From: Actinomucor elegans | Taxonomy: Eukaryota > Mucoromycota > Mucoromycetes > Mucorales > Mucoraceae | Length of the DNA stretch: 64,000 nucleotides | Assembly (NCBI GenBank): GCA_026027325.1 | Contig: JAMSLZ010000003.1 | Span: forward strand, 1,116,001 to 1,180,000 | Reading direction: 5' to 3' | Shown here: piece by piece, positions 1 to 10,426 of the stretch | Layout: each line of letters begins with the position of its first letter | How positions within the stretch are numbered: the stretch's first letter is position 1 | The notes under the pieces: generated by a model | The model's database searches: none | What the model was told of the DNA's origin: nothing | What the model saw: only the letters and a program-made list of their open reading frames with translations | Made by a program: the position numbers and the translations under genes

Positions 1-50
1 GCACTATCTATTTTCCACGCTTTCTTCTTCTTTTTGTACATACGCACCTT

Positions 51-1349
51 ATGATAATGAAAAGAGATAAACTTGTAGTCAATTCACTAAGACTACTGTG
101 GATACTATTCATATTGAATAATGAATATTTTATTTTTTGGTTATCAGCAAAAACTTGTTCCTCTTTATCATCCAAGGCGCAAGTAAGTCTATATATTGCA
201 ATTACTGGCTGGTGTATTAACAAACCACTATAGGCTCTAGGAAGATTATTATTGATAGGAGATCCTCAGCTAACAGACGATAAAAGCTATGATCGACCTT
301 ATCTTGTCATGCAGATAACAAAGTTTTATAGCGCCCTTTATATGCAACGAAACTATAAACACTTGACTAGCACACTGGAGCCCACAGATATATGGATGAT
401 GGGTGATTTATTAGATAATGGCAGAGAATGGAATGATGAGCAGTAAGTTCAATCATAACAATTGCATATCAGACAATTAATATATATACTTATTTATTTT
501 TATAATAGATACACGCAAGAAATGAACCGGTTCTATACTATCTTTCCTACCAATATACCCACTCATTATATGGCAGGCAATCATGATATTGGATTTGGCG
601 ATGGTATTCAACTCCATATAAAACAACGCTTCCAAGAAACAATAGGCCCGACTTCATATAGCTTTGAGAAGTACGGGTATTTATTTATTGTGCTTGATAC
701 TGTATCCCTATCTGCTTCAAATCCAGCTATTCGCCAAGACGTTGAACGTGTTTTACAAACAACCAATTCCACCAAACCACGTATTCTTTTTACACATGTG
801 CCGCTTTATAGATCACCATTGTTATCATGTGGACCTCATCGACAAAAAGGGGATTTTATTAAACAAGGTGCTGGCTATCAGTACCAAAATCTAGTGGATG
901 AATCCTTATCTCAGTTCATATTGGATACTATCCAACCCGTTGCTGTTTTTTCGGGAGATGATCACGATTATTGCCAGGTAGTACACAACTCGATTACAGA
1001 AATTACAGTGCCGACATTTAGTATGGCTCAAGGTTTACACTTTCCGGGCGTTATGCTGTTGAATATCCATAATAGTAGTCGTATCAGTACCGACTTGTGT
1101 TGGTTGCCTAGTCAGATTGATGTATTCTTGAGATACGGTTATTGTATCGTATTGACAGTAGTATTATTGATGATTTGGCAGGCGTTTCAATACAAAACCA
1201 ATGGATATTCTCAACTATCCAAAGAGGAAATGGGTATAGCTTCATCACCTCAAAACAAGTCTGCTTCATCTCTGAAGTTTTTATATGTACTCAAAGATGT
1301 GGCTTGGGTTGGTTTCGTTACATATATCCTTTGTATATTGTTTTTATAA
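51..1349 (+). CDS. Ted1/Cdc1/PGAP5-type metallophosphoesterase, membrane-bound
   Basis: Predicted ER/Golgi metallophosphoesterase of the Cdc1/Ted1/MPPE1 group; characterised members remove ethanolamine-phosphate from GPI-anchor glycans. Exons 51-182, 234-442, 509-1349 give 393 aa; an alternative ATG lies two codons downstream at 57. The N-terminus has one hydrophobic helix (residues about 13-32), followed by the calcineurin-like domain: LLLIGDPQ, GDLLDNG, AGNHDIGFGDG, LFTHVPLYR and a final SGDDHDYC block, which together carry the expected metal ligands in order. Two further hydrophobic segments close the protein (VLTVVLLMIWQAF and a C-terminal one ending ILCILFL), the usual topology of the family. 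It converges on the HMG-box gene with only 29 bp between stop codons. Family assignment is secure; which paralogue (Ted1 or Cdc1) is not. Confidence 0.88.
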
Positions 1350-1378
1350 AAAAAAGAGAATGTTATTTGGTATATCAT

Positions 1379-2380
1379 CTATTCTCTGGAGGGATGTTGA
1401 AGTAGAGCATTAGGATTCAACGTATGTTGATCTATTGGTAAAGTGCGTAATATACTCAGCTCATCATTGCTGGGCTTATTACTATAAAATTGCTGTGCCA
1501 TAAGAGCATCATTGGCGTTTCGATACTTTTGTCTCGTACCGCGACCTAGTGCGTGATCATTTTGAATGGCGTAACCTTGCATCTCTCTTGCATAGCGTTC
1601 TTTATCTGCTATTGCTTTCGTTTGCCAAGGTAGTCGATCTTGTTCAGACATGGCATGCCATCGATCAGCACATAATTTACTAATTTGACCTACATTCGAA
1701 CCAGGATGTTCCCGCATGGTCCCAGGCCTCGCTTCTGTCAGATACCACATGTAAGCAGATAAAGGATGCTTAGGTATCATGGAATTCTTGGCTTTTTTGT
1801 TGTTGCCTTTTTTGCGTCTTTGTACAAAATGGCCTGCTTTAATAAGCTCGGCTCTGGATCGACGTATATACATAGAATTGGGGTGTAGAGCCCGTTGCTC
1901 TTCTTTGAGTTTATTGGCCTGAGCCACATACTGGTCTTTTTGTTCCTATAACTGAGGTCAATATGATAGCTCCTGTGTGTGTGTGTGTAGTGGTAATCTT
2001 ACTTGAGGCATGTTCTTCCATCGATGTCCTACTTCTTTACTAATCTCGGCTACCTTCATGGTAGGGTCCTCTTTTTTCAAGATCCTTCGCATCTCTTTAT
2101 TAAACAGCAAATAAGCGTTTGGAGGTCGAGTGACTCGAATAGGTGTTCCCACTCTTTCGTTTATATCTTGTTCTAGACTTGTAGGCGGTGGTGGTGGAAG
2201 AGACAGGCTTTCCTTTTGTGCTAGTGTAGGTTGGTGTAAGTGAGGTGGTGCCATACGAAGTACAGGGAAAGGCTGATATCCTAGGCTAAAAGTTCCAGCA
2301 TTAGTGGGATCTTGCTGTTGCTCCTTTGATTGTTGAGAGTTCAACAACTGAGCTTGAGTCATGGCAGCATATTGCTGCAA
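1379..2380 (-). CDS. Protein with two HMG boxes, first of MATA-HMG type (5' end unresolved)
   Basis: Predicted DNA-bending nuclear protein. Coding exons 2380-2003 and 1945-1379 are joined across intron 1946-2002 (GTAAGA...TATAG), which restores a complete first HMG box: RPPNAYLLFNKEMRR, then SKEVGHRWKNMPQ, then EQKDQYVAQANKLKEEQR, followed by HPNSMYIRR, the tail typical of fungal MATA-HMG proteins. A basic linker (RRKKGNNKKAKN) leads into a second box with PKHPLSAYMWYL and DRWHAMSEQDRLPW. The Gln-rich N-terminus (QQSKEQQQ) is open upstream past 2380, but no in-frame ATG precedes the first upstream stop. The start is therefore either the internal ATG near 2362 or an unseen 5' exon. Mating-locus HMG genes (sexP/sexM) have a similar box, but none of their usual neighbours is visible, so I do not claim that identity. 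Confidence 0.78.
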
Positions 2381-2399
2381 GTTGTATCCGATACTGTCT

Positions 2400-4199
2400 G
2401 TTAAATTATCTATTTCGTTCAGTGTGAATAAAAGATCTAATGATGTGATTATTTCTGTATTACAACTAACTCATTGTTATAAAAACATTTGTTTATTAAA
2501 TGGTTTGGTGTCCAACGAAGAAGAAACCTCTTTATAAAGTTTCAAGCATGTGGGATATTTCTTGGTAGAACTCCGTGTGACCGTGATCGTGGTTGTGACG
2601 TGCATTTTGAAGGGTTACTTCATGTAAATCAGCAATCATAATACATCTACATAAAATGTAATCGTATATCACTATTAAATGTAAAATTATTTGAAATATC
2701 ATGCAAAAGGCCAATTTTCGAAAGAAATAGCAATCTCTGAATTCTATTTCTTGGACATGTGAGTAGTACAACTGCGTTTGGTTGAGGCAGTATCAATTAG
2801 GTTTAATGTAAGCTTTCTGGTAGCGGAGCTTTGTGAATCGTGTCACTAATCCAGAACTTTGGAGGCTTTAATTAAGCAATAAAATATTTCTTGGATAATG
2901 AAAGTTATCAGTGTACAAGTAAATATGGCAGGAGATCCAATTGAGAATGAATTGGATGCAACAACCCATTCTAAGCTTGCATTGCAATCTAATGCGACAT
3001 TAAATCGAGATCGGCCGAGATCTAGAGCATTAAATAATGGGCCACCCCAATTCTTCCAAGCCCTGAATATTTTTAACTTAAAATTTGGATTGCTTAAAAA
3101 ACTGAAATTACAATTCAAGTGGTTAAATAGGAAAATTCACTTTTGAATACTTTAATCAAGGTTATAGAGAATTCATTCTCTTTCAAACGATGTATTTGTT
3201 GTTAAAAAAAATGAATAGAAAAATCTCGCTTCAAACTAAAAATGTTACATGTTCTGATGGTCACTTATTGGCGTAGTTATCAAAAAAGTGTGTATATTAT
3301 AAGACGTCCAATGAAGTATATGCGCCCTTTGAAAAATGCAATGCTAATGCTAGAGAAGAGAAACTATACTCTAAAGATCCACGGCTTTAGTTTACCGCAT
3401 TATGCTATTAATACAAGTTATAGAAAGTATAATTCTCTTCTACATGATACACTTTTTATAAAATAATAGAAAAAAAAAAGTTTGCCCCACAGAGCAACAA
3501 CGACGCATTATCTGAGCCCCTTGAAGCATAAACAAGCCATCGCACCATTATTAAAGATACATCATTAAAGTTATATATTGGATGTTTGCCTCAAGTTTCA
3601 AAAATGTGTCATCGTTGGATGTTGCATGTATACAATTATGAGATATTTGGTCAAGTATACCTTGGTGGCCATTAGATTCATTATCCGTCACCCAATAGAA
3701 TCGACGCACTACTTACTAATAACAAGCACTACCATTGCTTGTTCCTCAATGCTTCGCGAACAAACTAAGACACGTCTTTGGATTTCGGGAAATGTGTAGA
3801 AAGAACCATGTCTGTTTGGATAAACTGGTATTTATAGTCGTATACCTAAAATAGCAAGTGCTATCAGCTTTAAAGTGCGTAAAAATTGTTCTACAGCAAC
3901 TCGAAAGAATCTAAGACCCTATTTGACTTGATTACAAAGCAAGCTCCTGTTTTCCATATAATATCTTACCTAAACACTCACTACAAACTTATAGTTCCTC
4001 TACAAATTGACAACGTAAATATTTCTTTAATGAAGAGATGATCAATCTCACTTATAATATCCAATCAAATTATAATAATACAAATAGGTATGCAAATCAT
4101 CTTAATACAGTTTACTTGCATGTGTTATATAAAGGTGGCCCCCGCTCCCTTTATTTTTACTTTTTCAACTCTACAACTGCAGCAGCTCGTAATCTTTGA
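2400..4199. other. Gene-poor spacer with one dispersed-repeat copy
   Basis: No gene model is supported here. Open frames at 2532-2771, 2846-3146, 3242-3466 and 3578-3799 have no recognisable domain. The 2898-3146 frame is explained by a dispersed-repeat copy (about 2964-3030). The stretch 3240-3800 is open in several frames between scattered stops and might be a decayed coding region, but I recognise no family. Confidence 0.5.
4125..4135 (+). promoter_or_regulatory. TATA box of the F-box gene
   Basis: TTATATAAAGG lies 65 bp upstream of the F-box ATG and is followed by a pyrimidine-rich stretch, a plausible core promoter. Confidence 0.5.
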
Positions 4200-5207
4200 A
4201 TGACTTCACTACCGAATGAACTTATTCAACATATAATCCAACTTACCGATCAAGCCCATTTAACACCTTATTTATTTGTATGCAGCTATACGTTCCAACT
4301 TGTACGTCAACGAGTTTACAAGAAAGTAATATTTCCCAATCATGATTCGATCGAAGCAGAAGTGATTCTATTGTTTTGTCAACGCTATGGCCAGTCACTG
4401 GAAACCATTAAACTACCACAAGCGCGTTATTTCCAAGACACGCTATATCAGCAAATCCTCATGCTTTGTCCTCGACTTGATTTCTTGCAAAGCACCATAT
4501 ACCCTAAGCAACTGGTTCAATGTATTCCTTATATGCGACAAACCACTTGTTTTATGACCACAGATATTCCTAGCCAGTTATTAGCGGTCGACGAAGAAAC
4601 GGATGATGATCCTTTAACCGTGTTTCAGCACACCCATCAAACAACCACTTATTTCCCATGTTGCCCCTCATTCTTTGTTTTTCCAAGCGAAATACCTGCG
4701 CAAAATACCACAACATTGACACAGATATCACATTATTTTCATCATCCCGGAGCATTGAGTAATGCTATATTACCAACCTTTGGAGCAGACCTTTTGGCAT
4801 TGACGTTGAATCCCTATGATGTATTGACGGCTTCAATAGCGCGTTTGATAGTAGCCAAATGTCCAAGATTAAGATATCTAGTTGTTCCGATTGTAAAGGC
4901 GGAAGGGCTTTGGATGCTGTTGAGATGGTGTCATACGTTAGCAGCGATTATTGTAGGATATGACGAAAGCAGCTCCATGTCTTTTGATGATGATGACGAC
5001 GAACAGGAGCCGATTCCTACTTCGAATGGATATTCAAGAAGTGTATTGGCAGAAATAGAAAACGAAAGAGCAGTGGAAACAATACAACATCATAAACGAG
5101 TTTGGTGTATACACTATAATAATTACAATAGTGAGGATATCAATTATACTAGTGGCAATGGTACAAGTAGAGTATCGTGGCATATTGGTATTATACCAAA
5201 ACTATGA
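4200..5207 (+). CDS. F-box protein, intronless
   Basis: Predicted substrate-recognition subunit of an SCF ubiquitin ligase. This single exon of 335 aa starts with a degenerate F-box (SLPNELIQHIIQLTD, then LTPYLFVCSYTFQLV) that would bind Skp1. The remainder contains leucine-rich stretches such as LETIKLPQARYF, CPRLDFLQS and CPRLRYLVVPIV, spaced as in LRR-type F-box proteins, which are expanded in Mucoromycota. An acidic run (FDDDDDEQE) lies near residue 265. A TATA-like element precedes the ATG. The substrate cannot be deduced. The F-box call rests on pattern; the LRR fold is inference. Confidence 0.72.
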   Translation: MTSLPNELIQHIIQLTDQAHLTPYLFVCSYTFQLVRQRVYKKVIFPNHDSIEAEVILLFCQRYGQSLETIKLPQARYFQDTLYQQILMLCPRLDFLQSTIYPKQLVQCIPYMRQTTCFMTTDIPSQLLAVDEETDDDPLTVFQHTHQTTTYFPCCPSFFVFPSEIPAQNTTTLTQISHYFHHPGALSNAILPTFGADLLALTLNPYDVLTASIARLIVAKCPRLRYLVVPIVKAEGLWMLLRWCHTLAAIIVGYDESSSMSFDDDDDEQEPIPTSNGYSRSVLAEIENERAVETIQHHKRVWCIHYNNYNSEDINYTSGNGTSRVSWHIGIIPKL

Positions 5208-5886
5208 TATATAAGCATATCTTTACTTGGTTTAAAATTATCTTATACAGTAGTAAAAACATCTTTATAAAATAAAATACTGCATTTCTCTTTATGCTAT
5301 TAGCATACCATTGGTAATCAATATCCATAAGTTGAGGATTGGGGTGTTCTTGATATTATTTGATATTTTCATTCGCTGGCGGTTCTTTAAAAGGGTGTAC
5401 AACAACAACAACAACAATACATAACGCCAAAATTGAATCCAAGGTCCACAAAATTCAATTTTGGTTACTTCAACACTACTTATATGATGAAAACAAAAAA
5501 CATCATAGCATTCTTGAATCAAGTTTTTATATAATAGTATTATGTATCGAATAGTGTAAAAAGTCTCATATTTTTTTTTGCTGGAATTTTAAGCTATCTA
5601 CAAACTACATTAAATTTCTCATCTGCGGATTTCTGCTTTCCAGTCACCTTTATATATATCCTTGAAACTATACAATACACTTTATACTATAAATTAAACC
5701 CTCAAATATATTCAATGACTCATAGTCAATGTCAAAGTTTTGGGTTAAAAAAATGGCCCGAATGGGTAAAACCTTGCAAAATTAAAGCTCATCTACAGCG
5801 GGACGGGGGATATAGTACATATCTGGATTGATTTCTTTTTTTGCGTCTTTTTCCACAATAAACGCGAAAAACATTAACAAAACATC
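5208..5886. other. Spacer between F-box gene and RSC9
   Basis: AT-rich, with a short (CAA)n run near 5400-5415. I see no gene, RNA or mobile element. The last 100-150 bp presumably hold the RSC9 promoter. Confidence 0.4.
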
Positions 5887-8296
5887 ATGTCTATTGATCA
5901 TACAAGTGAATATGATAAATTCATTGAAGATCTGAAAGCTTTTCATGATCGAAAAGGGTAAAAATGATTTATAAAAATGTCCGTTTCTTTTCAATTGGAA
6001 TCTAAAAATCTAGATCAAAAATATAATAGAACTTTATTACAAGTTGAGCCTGTATTAGGTGGAAAGAAATTAGACTTACTAAGAATATATAAAACTGTAA
6101 TTGACGCAGGTGGATATGAAAAGGTAATTTTTATTCGTATGATAATGAGCCAAACCAACATCTTGTTTAGGTGACAGTGAATCGTGGCTGGAAACAAGTG
6201 GGCGATCCCTTTCATTTTCCATCAACGTGTACCAATAGTGCCTATATTTTAAAAGCAGTGTATACAAAATATCTGGTAATTCATATTTATTTATCGATAT
6301 ATCCCTTTCACGCACTAACTCAGTTACTAGCTTGGTTGGGAAGAAGAGTATTACTGGAAGCGACCTTGGAATCCACCACCAGAGCTATTAGTAAATTATC
6401 AAAAAGCAGCATCGCCTATGTCCTTGGCGCCTGCCAATAGAGAGAATGTAGCAAGACAAACAGGCACAGCATTTACACAACCTTCAGTAAGACCTCAGGC
6501 ATCGTTACCGCCACAACCCCATACAACAGGCTATCCACCAGGTAAAATTACAGGTCGAATATCCCATAAGACACAGCATTAAACTCTTCTATTTATTTAC
6601 AGCCATTTTCATGGATCAAGAATTTAGAACGCGTATCCTTTTGTCATTACAATCTAGTTTACCAAACGAAATCGACTGGGCCTTTAATACATTGATCAAA
6701 TTCTCTTACGCGTCCGAGAACTTTTGCCTAGACTTTATCCCTTCGCTTGTTGACCTCCTGCTGGACTTTACCGTTGATTTTTTCGAGCATCATATTGATA
6801 CGATTGATGATCATTCTTTTGACGCTTTCTGCAGCAAATCTCAACAAGAAGCATACGAGCGTGTCCTCCAAGTCTTTCATATCTTGCGCAATTTTAGTTT
6901 TTTAGAAATGAACATCCGCCGTCTAGCATTACACGAGCGTCTATTATTTTTGCTGATGAAAGGGATTGCTCTACCACCTAGCTCACAATATGGTGAATTG
7001 AGCCGTCATTGCCTGGATATTTTAGAGAATATTGCGCCTCAAGTCTCACTGACGAGTCGCGATGATCGTTATTTAACCACCATGATACACCTCCTGTTTT
7101 CAAACGATCGTGCGTATATTTTAGGTGCTATTCGCGCTTTAACACGTGTGGCTGTGACAGAATCCAATGAGCGAGTATTGGCTAATGGCCATGTGGATGT
7201 GATTGAACGTATATCTCAGTTTTGATGATTGATGATGAGGAATTAGCAGCAGCAACGTTAGAATACTTGTATCAGTACTCGAGTTTGAGGGGTAATTTCT
7301 CGGTCCAGTTGATCAAATGTTACCCAGGCAATTTGATCGGATTGTTGACAGGATTTCTGTCATACAAATCGTCTTTGGTTGCTTCGTCGACTGCAATAGG
7401 CACCATTCATGGTATTCCTGCCGCGCAAATGAATAGAACGGCAGAAGATATGAATCCACCTACCCAACAACCTACCATTCCTGACTTAACAAATTATTCT
7501 CATTTAGATGAACCTTATCGATGTCTTGGATGGTAAAACAGTAATGATTGGTTAGAAAATACGATTTACTTATATACTGATTCATTAGGCTCAAAGATCA
7601 ATTGTTGAGTAGCCCTTCGGAAGAAGACAAAATTGTATTAAAAGAAGTGTTTAATGATTATCAAAACTTGTTTGGAACCGAGAAACCACTAGGCATGAAG
7701 GAATTCTATACTGTATTAAAAATTGCCTTTCCCCAACCACCTGCTGTTGAAGTATCTTTCACTACAAGTGAAGCACCTTTAGATACGGTATTGCAAAATG
7801 TCAAATACTCACCTACACGCCGAAGAGATGGTAAGAACTACACTTCAAAGGCCAGTAAGCTGAATTACTGAATATGCAATTAGGACCTATTTGTCACTGG
7901 AAAGATTGTACAGAAGTGTTTAAAAGCGCTACAGAACTCCACAAGCATATTATTAAACAGCATTTGACTTCTGTATCTCAATGTCATTGGATGAACTGTA
8001 CACGTCAAATTTCACATAAAAGTCAAGGCATCCAACATATGCGTACTCATTTCTCGACTATTTCTAAAAAACAGCCCAAAAAGACAGCTTTTGTCGTGAC
8101 GAAGATTCCCATTGATGACTCGGAAGTATCTGGTATTCCATTGACCTCTGCTCTTTTATTACGAAACTTAGCGCGTTACAAGCAGCACCATACATTTTAT
8201 TTGCCTTATGAAAGTGAATTGGCTCTAGTAGCTATCCAAAGACCTAAAGTATCAAAGTACATTTTGACAGTTTTGAGTGAATTACAAGCAAATTAA
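5887..8296 (+). CDS. RSC9: RSC9-like ARID / armadillo / C2H2 chromatin-remodelling subunit with apparent frame break
   Basis: Subunit of the RSC/PBAF-type SWI/SNF remodeller (ARID2/Rsc9 family). Exons: 5887-5957, 6030-6123, 6171-6275, 6331-6541, 6603-7532, 7589-7830, 7884-8296. The N-terminal ARID spans about residues 1-100: EYDKFIEDLKAFHDRKG, LLRIYKTVIDAGGYEKV, RGWKQVGDPFHFP, then a conserved tail YYWKRPWNPPPEL. A helical armadillo-like middle follows. The C-terminus has a Rsc9-type zinc finger, CHWKDC...HKHIIKQH, plus a second CHWMNC unit. The fifth exon is not one open frame: the frame ends in TGA at 7223-7225 and continues in another frame (MIDDEELAAATLEYLYQY). One extra T in the TTTT at 7220-7223 would restore a continuous protein of about 688 aa; a 38-nt intron (7209-7246) is the less likely alternative. 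It converges on the CsbD-like gene (60 bp apart). Confidence 0.85.
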
Positions 8297-8356
8297 TAAA
8301 AAAAAAAACTCCATTTTGTTAAAAAAGAAAACGTAATTTATTATAGGTATAATTCT

Positions 8357-8650
8357 TTAAGAATTGTATTCCTTTTGTGCTTCACCCTTCTTGGCTTGCA
8401 CCTTGGCAGAAGCTTCACCAGAAGTATCACCAGTTAAAGCATTAATAGCGCCCTTGACAGCGCCTGAGACTTGATCGGCAGCTCCTTGAACATAACTTTG
8501 AGCAGTAGCGAGGGTTTCTTGTACATTGCCTGAAGCGTTTTGTCCTTTACCCTTTGCTTCCATAGATTCATTTCCGAGAGCAGAACCAACGTTTTCTCTG
8601 GCAGAACCAACGAATTGGTCTTTCTTGGCTTCAGTCTTTGAGGTGTTCAT
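8357..8650 (-). CDS. CsbD-like stress protein
   Basis: Small hydrophilic protein of 97 aa in one exon, of the CsbD family (named for a Bacillus sigma-B stress protein; fungal members include proteins described as recognising mismatched or cruciform DNA). The sequence shows the repeated low-complexity pattern of the family: KKDQFVGSARENVGSALGNE, MEAKGKGQNASGNVQETL, AADQVSGAVKGAINALTGD. It has no signal peptide or membrane helix and is rich in Ala, Gly, Lys and Glu. A TATA-like element sits about 60 bp upstream. A role in stress tolerance is inferred from the family. Confidence 0.8.
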   Translation of the reverse strand: MNTSKTEAKKDQFVGSARENVGSALGNESMEAKGKGQNASGNVQETLATAQSYVQGAADQVSGAVKGAINALTGDTSGEASAKVQAKKGEAQKEYNS

Positions 8651-8707
8651 TGTTATATAATTGATTTAATTTGATTTGATTGTAAGATTATTTGATTAGA
8701 AAAAGTA

Positions 8708-8720
8708 CCCTATATATACT
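8708..8720 (-). promoter_or_regulatory. TATA box of the CsbD-like gene
   Basis: On the minus strand this reads AGTATATATAGGG, 58 bp upstream of the ATG, consistent with a strong, regulated core promoter. Confidence 0.5.
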
Positions 8721-10119
8721 AATTGACAGGTACGGAACACACGTCATTTCCTGCCTTAAATATCTTTATATGCAATTGAATCGTCGATCTGTTTTTCAAA
8801 TTGTACAATATTACGTTAGTACATCGTCATTGCTATCCTTTTATCAAAATATAGCTTAGTCCGAAATCATCGTGTCCAATAGAAAGCCTCTATTCATGCC
8901 AGTTCGTCGGACTGGATTGTGACCTGATAACAATGATCAGTATTACCTGTCTCATTTGGACCGTGCGCATGAAAGCGATATGTTCTGGACTAAAACTCTA
9001 CAATTAGCTTCAATGATGCTTTGAAACCGATTAATGATACTCTGCAATTGTACTAATGGTCTAGGGGGAAAATTTTTTAGAGTAACTACTAGGATCCAGT
9101 AAAAATGTTATTATTATACCAATAGATGCTAGAAGTCTCTTATAAAATGTACGTAGTACGTTTTGTCAATGACGTTTTCCGTTGATGGCAATTTGGCAAT
9201 TACATAATTGGTTTTTCTTTGTTATGACAACTTACTAATCTGAAACAAAAGGGCTAATACCAAAAGTTTTTTTTGCAGGAAAGATGGTATTTCCTGTGTA
9301 TATCATTTTAGTTAATTGATAGTGCACTAGATGTTAGTTTCTTGGGGTATATTTAGCGTGATAGTAAAGAGGACATTTAGGACAATTAAGGGTGTTATTA
9401 TCTCATTAATATATTACCGAATGCAATATATTCATTGTACAGCAATTGAGTTATAAAGGTTCTAGGTATAGCAACACAATCTGTACATGAACTCCTAATT
9501 AGACACGGCATTTGATTGGATTGACTGAGAAACCTATAGATCTAACTTGCGTGAAATGCTTGTGTTTGAACTCATTAAATCGTGGTATAAAGAATGTGTT
9601 GTTTATGCTTGGTAGTAATTGGTAGCTTACAATGTATGTTTTTCTATGTACTCATGTAAAGTTCCATGAAAACAAAAACAAAAAAAATAGTTACTGAAGG
9701 AGTGCACAGTCATGGATGTAAAAGAAAAGTTACGAGTCTTTTTTATTGATATTATTATAGTCTTTCTGTAAGGCAATTACTCTTGAATTTTGGTCAAAAT
9801 AGATAGAATTACAGCATCGTTAGGATCGGGACTGTTTTATTACATTTAAAGAATACCAATAGTTGCTTCTTTTTGAATAAGGATATGTGATAATATTAAA
9901 CTTGAGAGCCCATACAATTTCATTGTAAAAAAAAAAAACTCCATTCTTACAAATAGTTTATACACAAAGTATAGAGAACATTGTCACAGAAAATAAAAGA
10001 AAATACTATTTGAGTCTAATAAAGTAACAACAGCTGCCAAATTCGCATTGTCCGATCAAACTCTAGCAAAGCTTGCACTAAAACGTATCACTAAAATCGA
10101 CCAAAACCAAAAATTAAAT
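8721..10119. other. Spacer without recognisable genes
   Basis: About 1.4 kb of AT-rich sequence with poly-A runs (for example 9928-9939) and no frame of interest. I see no gene or clear repeat copy. Confidence 0.4.
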
Positions 10120-10193
10120 CGCTCCCGGGTGGGCTTGAACCACCAACCTCCTGATTAACAGTCAGACGCGCTAGCCAATTGCGCCACGGAAGC
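10120..10193 (-). tRNA. tRNA-Asn (anticodon GTT)
   Basis: The minus strand folds into a standard 74-nt tRNA without intron. The acceptor stem is GCTTCCG with CGGGAGC and discriminator G. The D arm is GCGCAATTGGCTAGCGC, the anticodon loop CTGTTAA has anticodon GTT, and the T arm contains GGTTCAAGCC. The gene is followed on its own strand by a T-rich tract (ATTTAATTTTTGG) suited to RNA polymerase III termination. No CCA is encoded, as expected for a eukaryote. Confidence 0.95.
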
Positions 10194-10253
10194 TCATGTT
10201 TTCTTGGATCTAAAACAAATATAAGTTGTAAATAATTTTTAATTTTGAAATAG

Positions 10254-10275
10254 TCACGTGATGTTCACGTCACGA
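10254..10275 (+). promoter_or_regulatory. CACGTG E-box and adjacent CACGTCACG upstream of SWI3
   Basis: TCACGTGA (10254-10261) is a perfect palindrome containing a bHLH E-box. A second CACGTCACG motif (10267-10275) follows within 15 bp. Both lie between the tRNA-Asn gene and the SWI3/RSC8 start, so they may regulate either. Factor identity is not known. Confidence 0.4.
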
Positions 10276-10426
10276 TTTTCTAGCTTTTTATTCGCTGTTG
10301 TGATATTGAGTTTTCAGCGACTTGGTATTTTTCATTGAAGGTTTTTCTACAGTATCTGTTCCCCTTTTTCCCCTTTTCTATTTGCATGTTCCAACGCGTT
10401 TCTTTAAATTAAACAAAAGCATCACC

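Noticed and set aside
2898..3146. 82-aa frame that could be read as a small protein
   Set aside because: Its middle is a copy of the dispersed-repeat family and it shows no domain or splice signals.
3240..3800. Possible decayed gene, with coding-like stretches between stops in one frame
   Set aside because: No family is recognisable and the pattern is compatible with chance in AT-rich DNA.
8870..8945. Sequence with GTCCGAAATC and GGACTGGATTGTGACCTG that looked like another repeat copy
   Set aside because: Too little of the core is shared to include it in the family.
10322..10426. N-terminal extension of SWI3 upstream of the ATG
   Set aside because: It begins with TTG and is unlike the family; the ATG at 10427 in CACCATGG is the natural start.
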